Shown one piece after another: positions 20,264-28,300 of a stretch of 64,000 nt of DNA. The stretch is taken from the NCBI RefSeq assembly GCF_018866345.1, contig NZ_CP076443.1:1494666-1558665 (forward strand), written 5' to 3'. Origin of the DNA: Gemella sp. zg-570 (GTDB lineage: Bacteria; Bacillota; Bacilli; Staphylococcales; Gemellaceae). The translations under genes were made by a program, and so were the position numbers. Numbering within the stretch: position 1 is the stretch's first letter; every line of letters starts with the position of its first letter. The notes below the pieces were generated by a model, which was not told the origin of the DNA, did not search any database, and saw only the letters and a program-made list of their open reading frames with translations.

Positions 20264-21397
20264 TTACTTATCTAATATCTTTTCTATTGTTCTTACTTTT
20301 TTCTTTAAATTTTCAATATCCTTATCCAAAACAGTTAAATGCCCTATCTTTCTGTTATGTGCATTACCTTTTTTTTCGTATAAATGTATTTTCGATATAC
20401 TGCCTATTTCAGAAATATTTTTTATTAAAATTTCATAGTCTTGACCCAGTAAATTAATCATAGCATTGGCTTGTAAATATTCTGATTTCAACAAGGGGAG
20501 ATTACATATTGCCCTGATGTGTTGTTCAAACTGGCTAATATTAGCAGCGTCTATTGTCCAGTGTCCAGAATTGTGGGGTCTTGGTGCAATTTCATTGGCA
20601 AGTAATTTCCCATCAACCAAAAATAATTCTATGGTCAGTATTCCCACAATATTAAAATTTTCAAAAAACTTTTTGGCTGAAACCTGTATTTTATCTACTA
20701 AAGATTTTTCTATTTGACAAGGTACTAAACTTATGTGGAGGATACTATTTTTATGACTGTTTTCTCCTATGGGAAAAATATCAAAATCTCCTGCCACCGA
20801 CTTAACACATACAGCCGAAACTTCTTTTTCAAAATCAAGTCTTTTTTCTAAAATACAGGGTAGACTTAATAATTTTGAGGCTTCTTCTATATCTTCTTCC
20901 TTAAAAATATTTACTTGTCCCTTGCCGTCATAACCTCCAAAGCGAGTTTTTAAAATGCAAGGAAAACCTAGACTTCTACATGAAACTATTAATTCTTCTT
21001 TTGTATCTACTTTTTTATAGGGGGCAACTTCAAAACCAGCTTCTACTAACTTATTTTTTTCTAGCAACCTATCTTGAGAAATTGCTAGAGCATTGTAGCC
21101 TTGTGGGACATAACCTCCACATTCTTCTAGCCATTTTACAGAAGTTGCCGGAATATTTTCAAATTCATAAGTTATAAGGTCTGTTTTTTCTGCCAAAAGT
21201 TTTAAAGCGTGCTTGTCATTATAGTCTGCCAAAATAAATTCATCAGCCACACCTTTTGCACAAGCATTTTCACTCGGGTCTAAAACAATAGTTTTATAAC
21301 CTAAAGTTTTAGCAGCTACTGACAACATCTTACCTAGTTGCCCACCTCCAATTATTCCGATACAAGCAGGCGGATTTATAGTTTTAAACAAGGTCAT
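20264..21397 (-). CDS. purK: N5-carboxyaminoimidazole ribonucleotide synthase
   Basis: 377 residues, ATP-grasp enzyme that carboxylates AIR to N5-[24 protein letters not shown] at the N-terminus, the ATP-grasp segment [13 protein letters not shown], and the family motif [17 protein letters not shown] are plain. It overlaps purE by 14 bases, consistent with coupled synthesis of the two enzymes that act consecutively. Confidence 0.95.
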   Translation of the reverse strand: MTLFKTINPPACIGIIGGGQLGKMLSVAAKTLGYKTIVLDPSENACAKGVADEFILADYNDKHALKLLAEKTDLITYEFENIPATSVKWLEECGGYVPQGYNALAISQDRLLEKNKLVEAGFEVAPYKKVDTKEELIVSCRSLGFPCILKTRFGGYDGKGQVNIFKEEDIEEASKLLSLPCILEKRLDFEKEVSAVCVKSVAGDFDIFPIGENSHKNSILHISLVPCQIEKSLVDKIQVSAKKFFENFNIVGILTIELFLVDGKLLANEIAPRPHNSGHWTIDAANISQFEQHIRAICNLPLLKSEYLQANAMINLLGQDYEILIKNISEIGSISKIHLYEKKGNAHNRKIGHLTVLDKDIENLKKKVRTIEKILDK

Positions 21398-21869
21398 TAT
21401 TCATCACTCCTACCTGAATTTTTGCTTTTTCTATATAGTTTAATAATTTTTTATGAATTTCAACATCACTTAAAGCAAGCATTCTAACAACATATAGGGC
21501 AGCATTTTTTGCTCCAGCATCTCCTATTGCCATAGTAGCTACTGGTACTCCAGCTGGCATTTGCACTATCGAATACAAAGAATCTACACCACTTAGATTA
21601 CTACTTTTTATAGGAACTCCAATTACTGGTAAAGTCGTAAGGCTGGCTACCATTCCCGGAAGATGAGCAGCCCCACCTGCTGCCGCAATAATAATATTAA
21701 AGCCTCTATCTTTTGCATTTTTAGCAAAATCATACATTAGGTCTGGACTTCTGTGGGCACTGACCACTTGTTTGTGATAGTCTACACCAAATTCATCAAG
21801 TAAAGCACAGGTAAGTTTCATCGTCTGCCAATCGCTAGAACTACCCATTATGACCGCTACTTTTTTCAT
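21384..21869 (-). CDS. purE: N5-CAIR mutase
   Basis: 161 residues. Rearranges N5-CAIR to CAIR. Class I PurE hallmarks: [30 protein letters not shown] and [17 protein letters not shown]. First gene of the operon; ATG 21869 has AAAGGAG 8 bases upstream, with an ACGAATA box overlapping the gap. Adjacent to the flanked promoter described separately. Confidence 0.96.
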   Translation of the reverse strand: MKKVAVIMGSSSDWQTMKLTCALLDEFGVDYHKQVVSAHRSPDLMYDFAKNAKDRGFNIIIAAAGGAAHLPGMVASLTTLPVIGVPIKSSNLSGVDSLYSIVQMPAGVPVATMAIGDAGAKNAALYVVRMLALSDVEIHKKLLNYIEKAKIQVGVMNNDLV

Positions 21870-21908
21870 TATTCGTAAACTCCTTTGTTTATTTCAATAT
21901 TTAAAATT

Positions 21909-21971
21909 AATATTCGTATTTTCTTTTAATTATATCACTTGTTTATCTCTTTAGCAAATAATATTCGTAAA
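21909..21971 (-). promoter_or_regulatory. purine operon promoter flanked by ACGAATATT operator-like boxes
   Basis: On the minus strand: TTGCTA (21957-21952), a 17-base spacer, and an extended -10 TGATATAAT (TATAAT at 21934-21929). A box ACGAATATT lies immediately upstream of the -35 (21969-21961) and again just after the -10 (21918-21910); a partial copy ACGAATAAT abuts the purE start (21875-21867). The box core CGAA resembles known Firmicute PurBoxes (CCGAACAT-like) but is not identical. I infer a PurR-type operator. Confidence 0.6.
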
Positions 21972-22023
21972 AAATAAAAATTTTCTTGGTTTTTAAAAAT
22001 AATGTTTGTGTTTTATAAAAATA

Positions 22024-22059
22024 AAAATCTATACTACTAAATTTAGTAATATAGATTTT
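22024..22059. terminator. terminator after the alpha/beta hydrolase operon
   Basis: AAAATCTATA / TATAGATTTT with an inner ACTAAATTTAGT: a long near-perfect hairpin about 70 bases past the hydrolase stop and ahead of the pur promoter. Confidence 0.75.
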
Positions 22060-22128
22060 AGATGTATTTAGGGGGAGGTTGACAGCTTTGACCTGAAAAT
22101 TTTTTATAAAATTTTTAATATAAATATT

Positions 22129-23094
22129 CTAAATATTTTTTCTGATAAAATCTTCTATTTTATCAAAAGGTATAATATCTAACCTATCATATAAGTCTAC
22201 ATGATTTGCATTTGGAATTATAAAAAGTTCTTTATTATTCCCTCTTAACTTTTTAAAAGCCTCCTTGCCAAAGTAAAGAGAGTGAGCTTTTTCGCCATGT
22301 ATGATTAAACAGGCACTTCTTATTTCATCTGTATACTGCAGAATTGGCATATTCATAAAAGAAATACTTGAAGTTACATTCCAACCCTTATTAGAATTTA
22401 AAGAACGTTTGTGATAACCCCTAGCAGTTTTATAATAATCATAGTAATTTTTTACAAATTCAGGAGCATCTTTTGGTAGCGGGTCAACTACACCACCAGC
22501 AAGCAAGTAATCTCCATTTTTATAATCTAGGCTTCTTTGCTCATTTAATTGTTTACGAATTTCATATCTTTGCTCAGCATCTACTTGGTCATTATATCCT
22601 TTTGAAATTACCCTTGTCATATCGTACATCGTAGAGGCAACAGTTGCTTTAATTCTCGTATCTATGGCAGCGGCATTCAATGCCATACCTCCCCAACCAC
22701 ATATACCAATTATAGAAATTTTTTCTGCATTCACATTTTCTTGTACCGAAAGAAAATCTACCGCCGCTGAAAAATCTTCCGTATTTATATCGGGAGAAGC
22801 AACATTTCTGACAGCTCCGCCACTTTCACCAGTAAATGACGGGTCAAAGGCAAGAGTAATAAAGCCTCTTTTTACCATTTCTTGTGCATACAGACCAGAA
22901 GATTGTTCTTTTACCGCTCCAAAGGGTCCAGAAACTGCAATAGCAGGTAGTTTTTCTTCTTGATTTTTTGGGCTATACAAATCAGCCGCAAGTGTAATTC
23001 CGTAACGATTTACAAAAATTACTTTTTTATGTTCAATATCTACACTTTTTTCAAAAGTTTTATCCCACTCTCTAGTTAAATTTAAATTTTCCAC
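22129..23094 (-). CDS. alpha/beta hydrolase (dienelactone-hydrolase/YcjY-like)
   Basis: 321 residues with no signal peptide. GITLADLYSPKN-like N-terminal strands lead to SGPFGAVKEQSSGLYAQEM, and the nucleophile elbow GICGWGGMAL carries Cys where many hydrolases have Ser, as in dienelactone hydrolases and YcjY-like proteins. An Asp region (IHGEKAHSLYFG) and the C-terminal ANHVDLYDR supply the remaining triad. Third gene of a minus-strand operon, 14 bases after the lipoprotein gene and next to a divergent LysR. Substrate unknown. Confidence 0.8.
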   Translation of the reverse strand: MENLNLTREWDKTFEKSVDIEHKKVIFVNRYGITLAADLYSPKNQEEKLPAIAVSGPFGAVKEQSSGLYAQEMVKRGFITLAFDPSFTGESGGAVRNVASPDINTEDFSAAVDFLSVQENVNAEKISIIGICGWGGMALNAAAIDTRIKATVASTMYDMTRVISKGYNDQVDAEQRYEIRKQLNEQRSLDYKNGDYLLAGGVVDPLPKDAPEFVKNYYDYYKTARGYHKRSLNSNKGWNVTSSISFMNMPILQYTDEIRSACLIIHGEKAHSLYFGKEAFKKLRGNNKELFIIPNANHVDLYDRLDIIPFDKIEDFIRKNI

Positions 23095-23108
23095 AAATTA
23101 TTCCTCCT

Positions 23109-23597
23109 TTATTTTATAAGTAAAAATTCTACTCTAACATTTTTATTATTCATAGCTTTTTCTAAATCTCCTACATCATCTATACTTGCTATTTTTGTGT
23201 AATTCCAAGTATTCGTGCCGTAAAATATTACAATATCTCTACTATTGTATAAAAAAATATCACCTTTTTGACTTGTAATTTTCTTATCATCACTAGCTAT
23301 ACTTTGACCAAGAGAACCAACTTTTTCAAAACCTGAATAATCTTGCATATCTATAATGATAGGTTTTTCTTTTAATAAATTTATTAAGTCTCTAACAGCT
23401 ACATTGTTTTCTAATTTTGCTGTGAAATTAAAATTATCTATTTTTACATTTAATTTTAAATTATCTATTTTTTTATTCATTTCTATTTTTTCTTCCGAAT
23501 TATTATTTGAATTTGTATCAACTTTTTTATTGAAACTGTGATTACAAGCTGACAATAAGAATATTGCAATCAACAGTAAAAAGAATATCTTTTTCAA
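23109..23597 (-). CDS. cyclophilin-like-fold lipoprotein
   Basis: 162 residues. Lipoprotein signal peptide with lipobox LLSAC near residue 18, an Asn/Lys-rich tether, then a cyclophilin-like domain near 45-162: FTAKLENNVAVRDLINLL, MQDYSGFEKVGSLGQSI, GDIFLYNSRDIVIFYG. This resembles the cyclophilin-like family often encoded beside alpha/beta hydrolases and LysR regulators. No known enzymatic activity. Two bases separate it from the acetyltransferase stop, indicating one transcript. Confidence 0.75.
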   Translation of the reverse strand: MKKIFFLLLIAIFLLSACNHSFNKKVDTNSNNNSEEKIEMNKKIDNLKLNVKIDNFNFTAKLENNVAVRDLINLLKEKPIIIDMQDYSGFEKVGSLGQSIASDDKKITSQKGDIFLYNSRDIVIFYGTNTWNYTKIASIDDVGDLEKAMNNKNVRVEFLLIK

Positions 23598-23599
23598 AA

Positions 23600-24169
23600 T
23601 TACTCCTTAATATTTTTTATAAATCTCGCAGGAACTCCGCCGACAAGAGTATTTTTCTCCACATTTTTTGTAACAACCGAACCAGCTGCCACAACTGCTC
23701 CATCTCCTATTTCTACCCCTTGGCATATTGTAGAGTTAGAACCAATCCAGACATTTTTGCCTATTTTAATTCTAGAGGCTAGCATATTCCCTCTTTTTTC
23801 AGGACTAAGTTCATGATTAATTGTTGCTAAAACAACTCCATGACCTATAAGACTACCATCACCAATTTCAATACCTCCTTGGTCCTGAAATTTACAGTCG
23901 GCATTAATAAAAACATTTTTACCTATTTGAATATTTTTTCCGCAATCTGTATAAAAGGGAGGAAAAAGAACAAAACTATCATCAATTTTTCTTCCTGTTA
24001 ATTCCTCCATTAAAATTTTTATCTCTTCTTGGCTGTGGTATTTATTATTTATCTCCATAGTAATTTTTATAGCTTCTTGAGATAAATAATGCATATACTC
24101 ATGTATTTCAGAACCCGCTTTTATTATCCTATCCTGCTCCATATATTCTAAAAATTTTTCTAAATTCAT
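23600..24169 (-). CDS. maltose/galactoside O-acetyltransferase family protein
   Basis: 189 residues of the LacA/Maa left-handed parallel beta-helix family. An N-terminal helical Mac-like region is followed by hexapeptide repeats (IQIGKNVFINADCKFQDQGG, IGKNVWIGSNSTICQGVEIG). The catalytic His is in ATINHELSPEKRG. Acetyl-CoA donates to a sugar hydroxyl; acceptor unknown. First gene of a three-gene operon transcribed away from LysR across a 136-base gap. Confidence 0.85.
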   Translation of the reverse strand: MNLEKFLEYMEQDRIIKAGSEIHEYMHYLSQEAIKITMEINNKYHSQEEIKILMEELTGRKIDDSFVLFPPFYTDCGKNIQIGKNVFINADCKFQDQGGIEIGDGSLIGHGVVLATINHELSPEKRGNMLASRIKIGKNVWIGSNSTICQGVEIGDGAVVAAGSVVTKNVEKNTLVGGVPARFIKNIKE

Positions 24170-24305
24170 CTTATACCGCCTTGCTCCTATAAATAATTAT
24201 AAAATTTAAAAATAGAAATAGCAAATACCTATATATTATATCTAGTTATAGTAATTTAGTATTTCTTATGTTATAATAAATTAAATATTTTTAGGAGAAT
24301 AAGTT

Positions 24306-25178
24306 ATGGAAATTAGAGTTTTAAGATATTTTATAGAAATAGCAAAAGAAAAAAATATTACCAAAGCTGCCAAAAATTTACATGTTACTCAACCTACAAT
24401 ATCAAGACAATTAAAAGACTTAGAAGAAGAACTACAACAAAAATTATTTAATAGGCTAAACCATAGTATACAGCTAACCACAGAAGGAGAAATTTTTTAC
24501 AAAAGAGCTTTAGATATAATAGATATAGTGGATAAAACGACAGCAGAATTTCATACAATGAATAAATTTAATGGGGGAGAATTACATATAGGTTGTGCAG
24601 AATCTTATGGAATAACTACTATTGCCAAAACAATAAAATCATTAAATCAAAAATATCCGAATATAAAATTTCATTTGTATAGCGGCAATTATCAAACTGT
24701 TACAGAAAAATTAGACAAGGGAATTTTAGATTTTGCCATAACTGTTCAGTCGGTTGACACTTCAAATTATAAGTACAAAGAACTACCCTACAAGGATATA
24801 TGGGGAATACTAATGAGAAAGGATAGTCCTATTGCTAAAAAAGAAAAAATTACCATTCCAGAAATTGCAAACTTACCCCTTATTATATCAAGACAAGGAT
24901 TTTCTGATGAAATGCCCAACGAACTAAAAGAAATGAAAGATAAAATAAATATTGTGGGAACTTATGACCTTCTATATAATGCAAGTCTTTTTGTAAAAGA
25001 AAATTTAGGTTATGCCCTGTGCTTTAATAAGCTAGTAGATGTTAGCCAACAAAGCGATTTATGTTTTAAAGAAATTGAACCCCGCTTCTCATCGCCAATG
25101 AAAATAATATGGTCTAACAAAAAATTACTTTCACAATCTGCTTCCTTATTTTTAGAAGAACTTAACAAAACTATATAA
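24306..25178 (+). CDS. LysR family transcriptional regulator
   Basis: 290 residues. Winged helix-turn-helix at residues 1-60 (LRYFIEIAKEKNITKAAKNL, VTQPTISRQLKDLEEEL), then a substrate-binding domain about 90-290. Divergent from the acetyltransferase operon with a 136-base intergenic region, the usual layout for a LysR regulator controlling its neighbour. AGGAGA lies 8 bases before the ATG. Inducer unknown. Confidence 0.9.
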   Translation: MEIRVLRYFIEIAKEKNITKAAKNLHVTQPTISRQLKDLEEELQQKLFNRLNHSIQLTTEGEIFYKRALDIIDIVDKTTAEFHTMNKFNGGELHIGCAESYGITTIAKTIKSLNQKYPNIKFHLYSGNYQTVTEKLDKGILDFAITVQSVDTSNYKYKELPYKDIWGILMRKDSPIAKKEKITIPEIANLPLIISRQGFSDEMPNELKEMKDKINIVGTYDLLYNASLFVKENLGYALCFNKLVDVSQQSDLCFKEIEPRFSSPMKIIWSNKKLLSQSASLFLEELNKTI

Positions 25179-25313
25179 TTTACTAAAATTTTAAAACTCC
25201 AGACGAAATACTTAAGAAGTATTTTAAAAACTCAACTTAGCTGTCTTTATAAATGTTTTATCACATATATTTGACAATCCTAGAATTAAAATTTTAAATT
25301 TTTAAATACACTC

Positions 25314-25342
25314 TTTACACAATTTATTCTTTATGTTAAAAT
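25314..25342 (+). promoter_or_regulatory. promoter of a candidate small RNA
   Basis: TTTACA (25314-25319), 17-base spacer, TAAAAT (25337-25342) preceded by TG for an extended -10. No ORF begins downstream before the terminator at 25461-25485. Confidence 0.5.
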
Positions 25343-25348
25343 AAATAT

Positions 25349-25485
25349 AGAAAGTAATAATTTTGTTTTTATATGATTGTAATCAATATAAACTTTTAAT
25401 ACATTGATTACAAAACTCCTTTGCGACAAAATTTTATTTTTAAGTGTATATCTTTTATTAAAGACGACTTTTAGTCGTCTTTTTA
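25349..25485 (+). ncRNA. candidate small RNA, about 137 nt
   Basis: Begins about 7 bases after the promoter above. It holds a hairpin with perfect 11-bp arms TTGTAATCAAT (25377-25387) and ATTGATTACAA (25403-25413). A single-stranded A/T-rich stretch starting AACTCCTTTGCG contains CTCCTTT, complementary to Shine-Dalgarno sequences. The terminator has 9-bp stem AAGACGACT / AGTCGTCTT and T5 (25461-25485). No reading frame. The terminator alone might serve the lysR gene 280 bases upstream, so the RNA call is inference. Confidence 0.42.
25461..25485 (+). terminator. terminator of the candidate small RNA
   Basis: AAGACGACT-TTT-AGTCGTCTT followed by TTT; same stem as the terminator at 305-334. Confidence 0.85.
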
Positions 25486-25564
25486 TTTTTTATAAACAAG
25501 TCCTTATTTATACAATCAAAATTAACCATAATTATTATACTTTCCTAGCAATCTAAAAATAAAA

Positions 25565-25596
25565 AATTACCCCTACTAAATTTAGTAGAGGTAATT
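25565..25596. terminator. terminator of the C39-like gene
   Basis: AATTACCCCTACTAA / TTAGTAGAGGTAATT, 15-bp stem with one mismatch, followed on the minus strand by TTTTTTATTTTT. Confidence 0.85.
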
Positions 25597-25597
25597 C

Positions 25598-26410
25598 TTA
25601 CCAAGCATAATTTGGTTCTTCACATGTCAACATGGCTGTTAGCAGCTGCTCAGGAGTAATTACTTTCAAACCTCCATAAGTAGCATCTTGCACTTTATAA
25701 GAGGGGTCTATATAATAAAGCAAGGCTATATCACTTTCGTCTGGTGTCAATGCGTATCCTATGCCTACTACATTATGCTCACCTTGCCTACCTTCATATA
25801 CCTTTGACATATCAAAAGTGTAATACATGGGATATCCATCTTCAATATTTTTCTTTAATCGTTTTTTAAAAGTTGCTAAAACTTCTTCATTAACAAGACT
25901 AACACTTTCTAATCTATAACCACTCTGATTGTCAGCTGGATATTCATAGCCAAACATATATTTATTCAAAATACGGATAGCATCTTTATTATGAGTTCCA
26001 AAAGGTTCATAAGTTCCCATTTCTTTAGCGAGTGTATATTGGTCAACATCTTTATCCTTGGCACTAAGTATCATACTCACCGTAGTCGGTGCACAGTAAT
26101 ACCACTCTTTTTGAATTTGCTGATTAACATCTAAAACAAATTTTTTTCCTATCTTAACACCATCTACAACAGTATAATTTGGTATTTCAGGGCTTTTTGT
26201 TTCTGATGTTTTGTCAGTTTTATTTTCAATTTTATCTTCATTTTTTAATTTTTCAGAAGATGCTTCCCTATCCTTTTTCTTATTTTTATCTGACATATCA
26301 GTAGAAATATTATTACTACTTATATTCTTAGAATAAAATTTATTCTTAATTATGAAAAAGCATCCTAGACAAAAAATTAAAATTAAAATTAAACTCAAAT
26401 ATTTTTTCAT
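25598..26410 (-). CDS. membrane-anchored C39-like peptidase-fold protein
   Basis: 270 residues from ATG 26410, which has GGTGAT 4 bases upstream; a start three codons earlier is possible. An N-terminal hydrophobic anchor (residues 4-22) leads into a Lys/Asn/Ser-rich linker and a C39-like papain-fold domain about 95-270. The Cys is in WYYCAPTTVSMIL, the His in GEHNVVGIGYALT, and Asp/Asn in LYYIDPSYKV. C39 domains cleave bacteriocin leaders when fused to ABC exporters; stand-alone extracellular ones have unclear substrates. Length fits secreted C39_2 proteins. Monocistronic; faces the decayed prd cluster upstream. Confidence 0.8.
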   Translation of the reverse strand: MKKYLSLILILIFCLGCFFIIKNKFYSKNISSNNISTDMSDKNKKKDREASSEKLKNEDKIENKTDKTSETKSPEIPNYTVVDGVKIGKKFVLDVNQQIQKEWYYCAPTTVSMILSAKDKDVDQYTLAKEMGTYEPFGTHNKDAIRILNKYMFGYEYPADNQSGYRLESVSLVNEEVLATFKKRLKKNIEDGYPMYYTFDMSKVYEGRQGEHNVVGIGYALTPDESDIALLYYIDPSYKVQDATYGGLKVITPEQLLTAMLTCEEPNYAW

Positions 26411-26465
26411 AAATATCACCTTTTAAAAAATACGAGAGAAAATCCCTCGTATTTTAATTATTATA

Positions 26466-26831
26466 TTATGCTGCTTTTTTGTAACCCTTATTTAACATTG
26501 AGAATCCTGTAAAGATAACTACTACAATGATTACCCATGTAAGTATTTCTAAGTTTAGGTTAGTAACAAATTTGAACGCAACCCAAACCCCTAGTAATCC
26601 ACCAATTGTTATCATGATAGAACCTATTCTTGTATACTTTCCTTCTTTAATGAATGATTGTGAACCAATCGCCATAAGACCAGCACAAGACGCCATCATA
26701 ATTGGGAATGCTACTATTGGATTTTCTTTCCCTAAATTATTTTTATTTTTTAACAAATCAATACATAACATAACTACAAAGTAGACAGCACCTGCCCCCA
26801 ATAATAGTTGTAATGATAATAATAAACTCAT
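26466..26831 (-). CDS. small four-helix membrane protein, unrecognised
   Basis: 121 residues with four transmembrane segments near 3-24, 39-56, 67-88 and 94-114, and a short charged loop KNKNNLGKENP. AAAGGAG 7 bases before ATG 26831 and an uninterrupted frame suggest it is functional. No family recognised. It lies directly downstream of the prd remnants on the same strand and may have been part of that gene set (for example a membrane partner), which is inference from position only. Confidence 0.6.
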   Translation of the reverse strand: MSLLLSLQLLLGAGAVYFVVMLCIDLLKNKNNLGKENPIVAFPIMMASCAGLMAIGSQSFIKEGKYTRIGSIMITIGGLLGVWVAFKFVTNLNLEILTWVIIVVVIFTGFSMLNKGYKKAA

Positions 26832-26855
26832 AGTTTTATCTCCTTTTTTGTTTTT

Positions 26856-26916
26856 AGACCATTAGAAAATAATTTTCATAGATTAAAACTTTAAAAATAT
26901 TAGTTCCTAATGGTCT
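26856..26916. repeat. inverted repeat before the small membrane protein gene
   Basis: AGACCATTAG (26856-26865) and CTAATGGTCT (26907-26916), perfect 10-bp arms separated by 41 A/T-rich bases. It lies between the prdF remnant and the four-helix protein. Could be a weak terminator or an operator pair. Confidence 0.5.
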
Positions 26917-26930
26917 TATATTCTTAAATT

Positions 26931-27477
26931 TTATCCTAGTAAGAAACCATATGTTAACGGATCTTCAGGGTAGTAAACAAAATTACTAAATCCAGTAATA
27001 TAGCCTGAACCTGTGATTTCTGGGATAATTGCTACATAACCTGCTAAGTCTTTTTCTTCTAATATTCTTCCTTTGAATATAGTTCCTAAGATACTTTCAT
27101 ATACAAATGGTTCTCCCACTTTTAATTCACTTTTTTGTATAGAGTAGCTAGTTTAGCTGATGTTCCTGTCCCACATGGTGAACGGTCAATATTACCATCT
27201 CCGAACACTACAACATTTTTATATGTTGCTTCTGGATTCGTTGGTTTGTCATAGATTTCAACTAAGTCAACCGACTTAATATGTGATAATGTTGGATGTT
27301 GTATTTCTATTTGTGCATTTACTGCATCACGTAATTTCAATGCTTTTTCTTTTAATAAAGAAGCATTTTATGGACATACAGTAAGTCCTAATTGCTCTGC
27401 TGAAATTATCGCAAAGAAACTTCCTCCAAACGAAATATAAAATTTTACTTTTCCTACACCCTCTACTTCTAACTCAA
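26931..27477 (-). pseudogene. prdF: proline racemase (PrdF) C-terminal remnant
   Basis: Matches clostridial proline racemase (about 335 residues) from roughly its residue 125 to the end: GKVKFYISFGGSFFAIISAE, then TAA at 27368-27370, [20 protein letters not shown], and [18 protein letters not shown] with the second catalytic Cys. A one-base frameshift near 27122 precedes KVGEPFVYESILGTIFKGRI and SGYITGFSNFVYYPEDP. The N-terminal third, including the first catalytic Cys (MCGHG motif), is absent. The 5' end is joined directly to the prdD remnant. Non-functional. Confidence 0.85.
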
Positions 27478-28167
27478 CATCTTCTTTACATAGCGTATTA
27501 TTTGAAAGAATTTGCTTTTCAATGCCTAGTTTAGATTTATTATTATCTACCATAGCATCCATGTATTGATTAGCAACTACTAAAGCACCTTGTTGGGCTG
27601 AGTATGTCATACCAACTACTGAAATTCCACGTCTACCTGCTTCTTCTATATGAGAGCCAAAGTCAATATGGTTATTAACAAATCCGTCTGTTGTTACGAT
27701 AACTCCATCTACGCCCATAGCTTCGATAGTAATACCTAAACGTTTAGGTACATAGAATTTTTCAGAGTTTGCTTGAGGAGAACCTACTAATAATATCCCT
27801 ATCAAGTCAATTTCTTCATCAGCCATCGCTTCTAATACTAATGGTTCACGGTATAGTGTCTTGAACACTCTTTAGAAGTTGGTTCGATAAAAGTTAGGGC
27901 ATGAATACCACCATCTAAAATTTCTGTTGAAGCAAGCATAACTGGTAAGTTACCCAAGTCTACGTTTGGTTTTACCCCTAATGTTCCTATTTGTTCTACT
28001 GGCATAATTAGATTATCATGCATAGCACCTTGTCCCATAATTTCTTTAACGAAAACAACTTTTTTGTTACCTGGAAGGAGATATTGTTTTAAGTGAATTG
28101 TATCTACTACTAAATTATAATCATCTACAGCTTTAAGTGCTTTAAGGATTTCTTCTGTAATTGACAT
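27478..28167 (-). pseudogene. prdD: PrdD-like proline reductase cluster protein, frameshifted and truncated
   Basis: ATG 28167 follows AGGAGA. MSITEEILKALKAVDDYNLV through LDGGIHALTFIEPTSKECSR, then HY, resembles the PrdA/PrdD family of D-proline reductase clusters. The frame is lost near 27855 by one base (normal SRHYYREPL, here SRHYTVNH-stop). It resumes as REPLVLEAMADEEIDLIGIL and VDGVIVTTDGFVNNHIDFGS, ending at NNTLCKED, where it fuses to the proline racemase remnant. PrdD proteins are homologues of the pyruvoyl subunit PrdA with unclear role. I cannot exclude a PrdA or PrdE fragment. Confidence 0.75.
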
Positions 28168-28192
28168 TTACATGTTCTCCTATTTATTTATT

Positions 28193-28300
28193 TTTTTACA
28201 ATGCTTCGGTATAATTTGTGTCCAGCATCTCTAAGTACATGATCGATACTATGGTATACTACGACTCCTAACCTAGGAGCGACTCCTGTACCAGTGTTAG
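28193..28300 (-). pseudogene. orphan C-terminal fragment within the prd remnants
   Basis: A 35-codon open tail with no start: TGTGVAPRLGVVVYHSIDHV, then LRDAGHKLYRSIVKK-stop. It immediately follows the prdC remnant and precedes prdD by about 25 bases, where prdA and prdB would be expected. Probably the last piece of a deleted prd gene; I cannot place it in PrdA or PrdB from memory. Confidence 0.5.
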
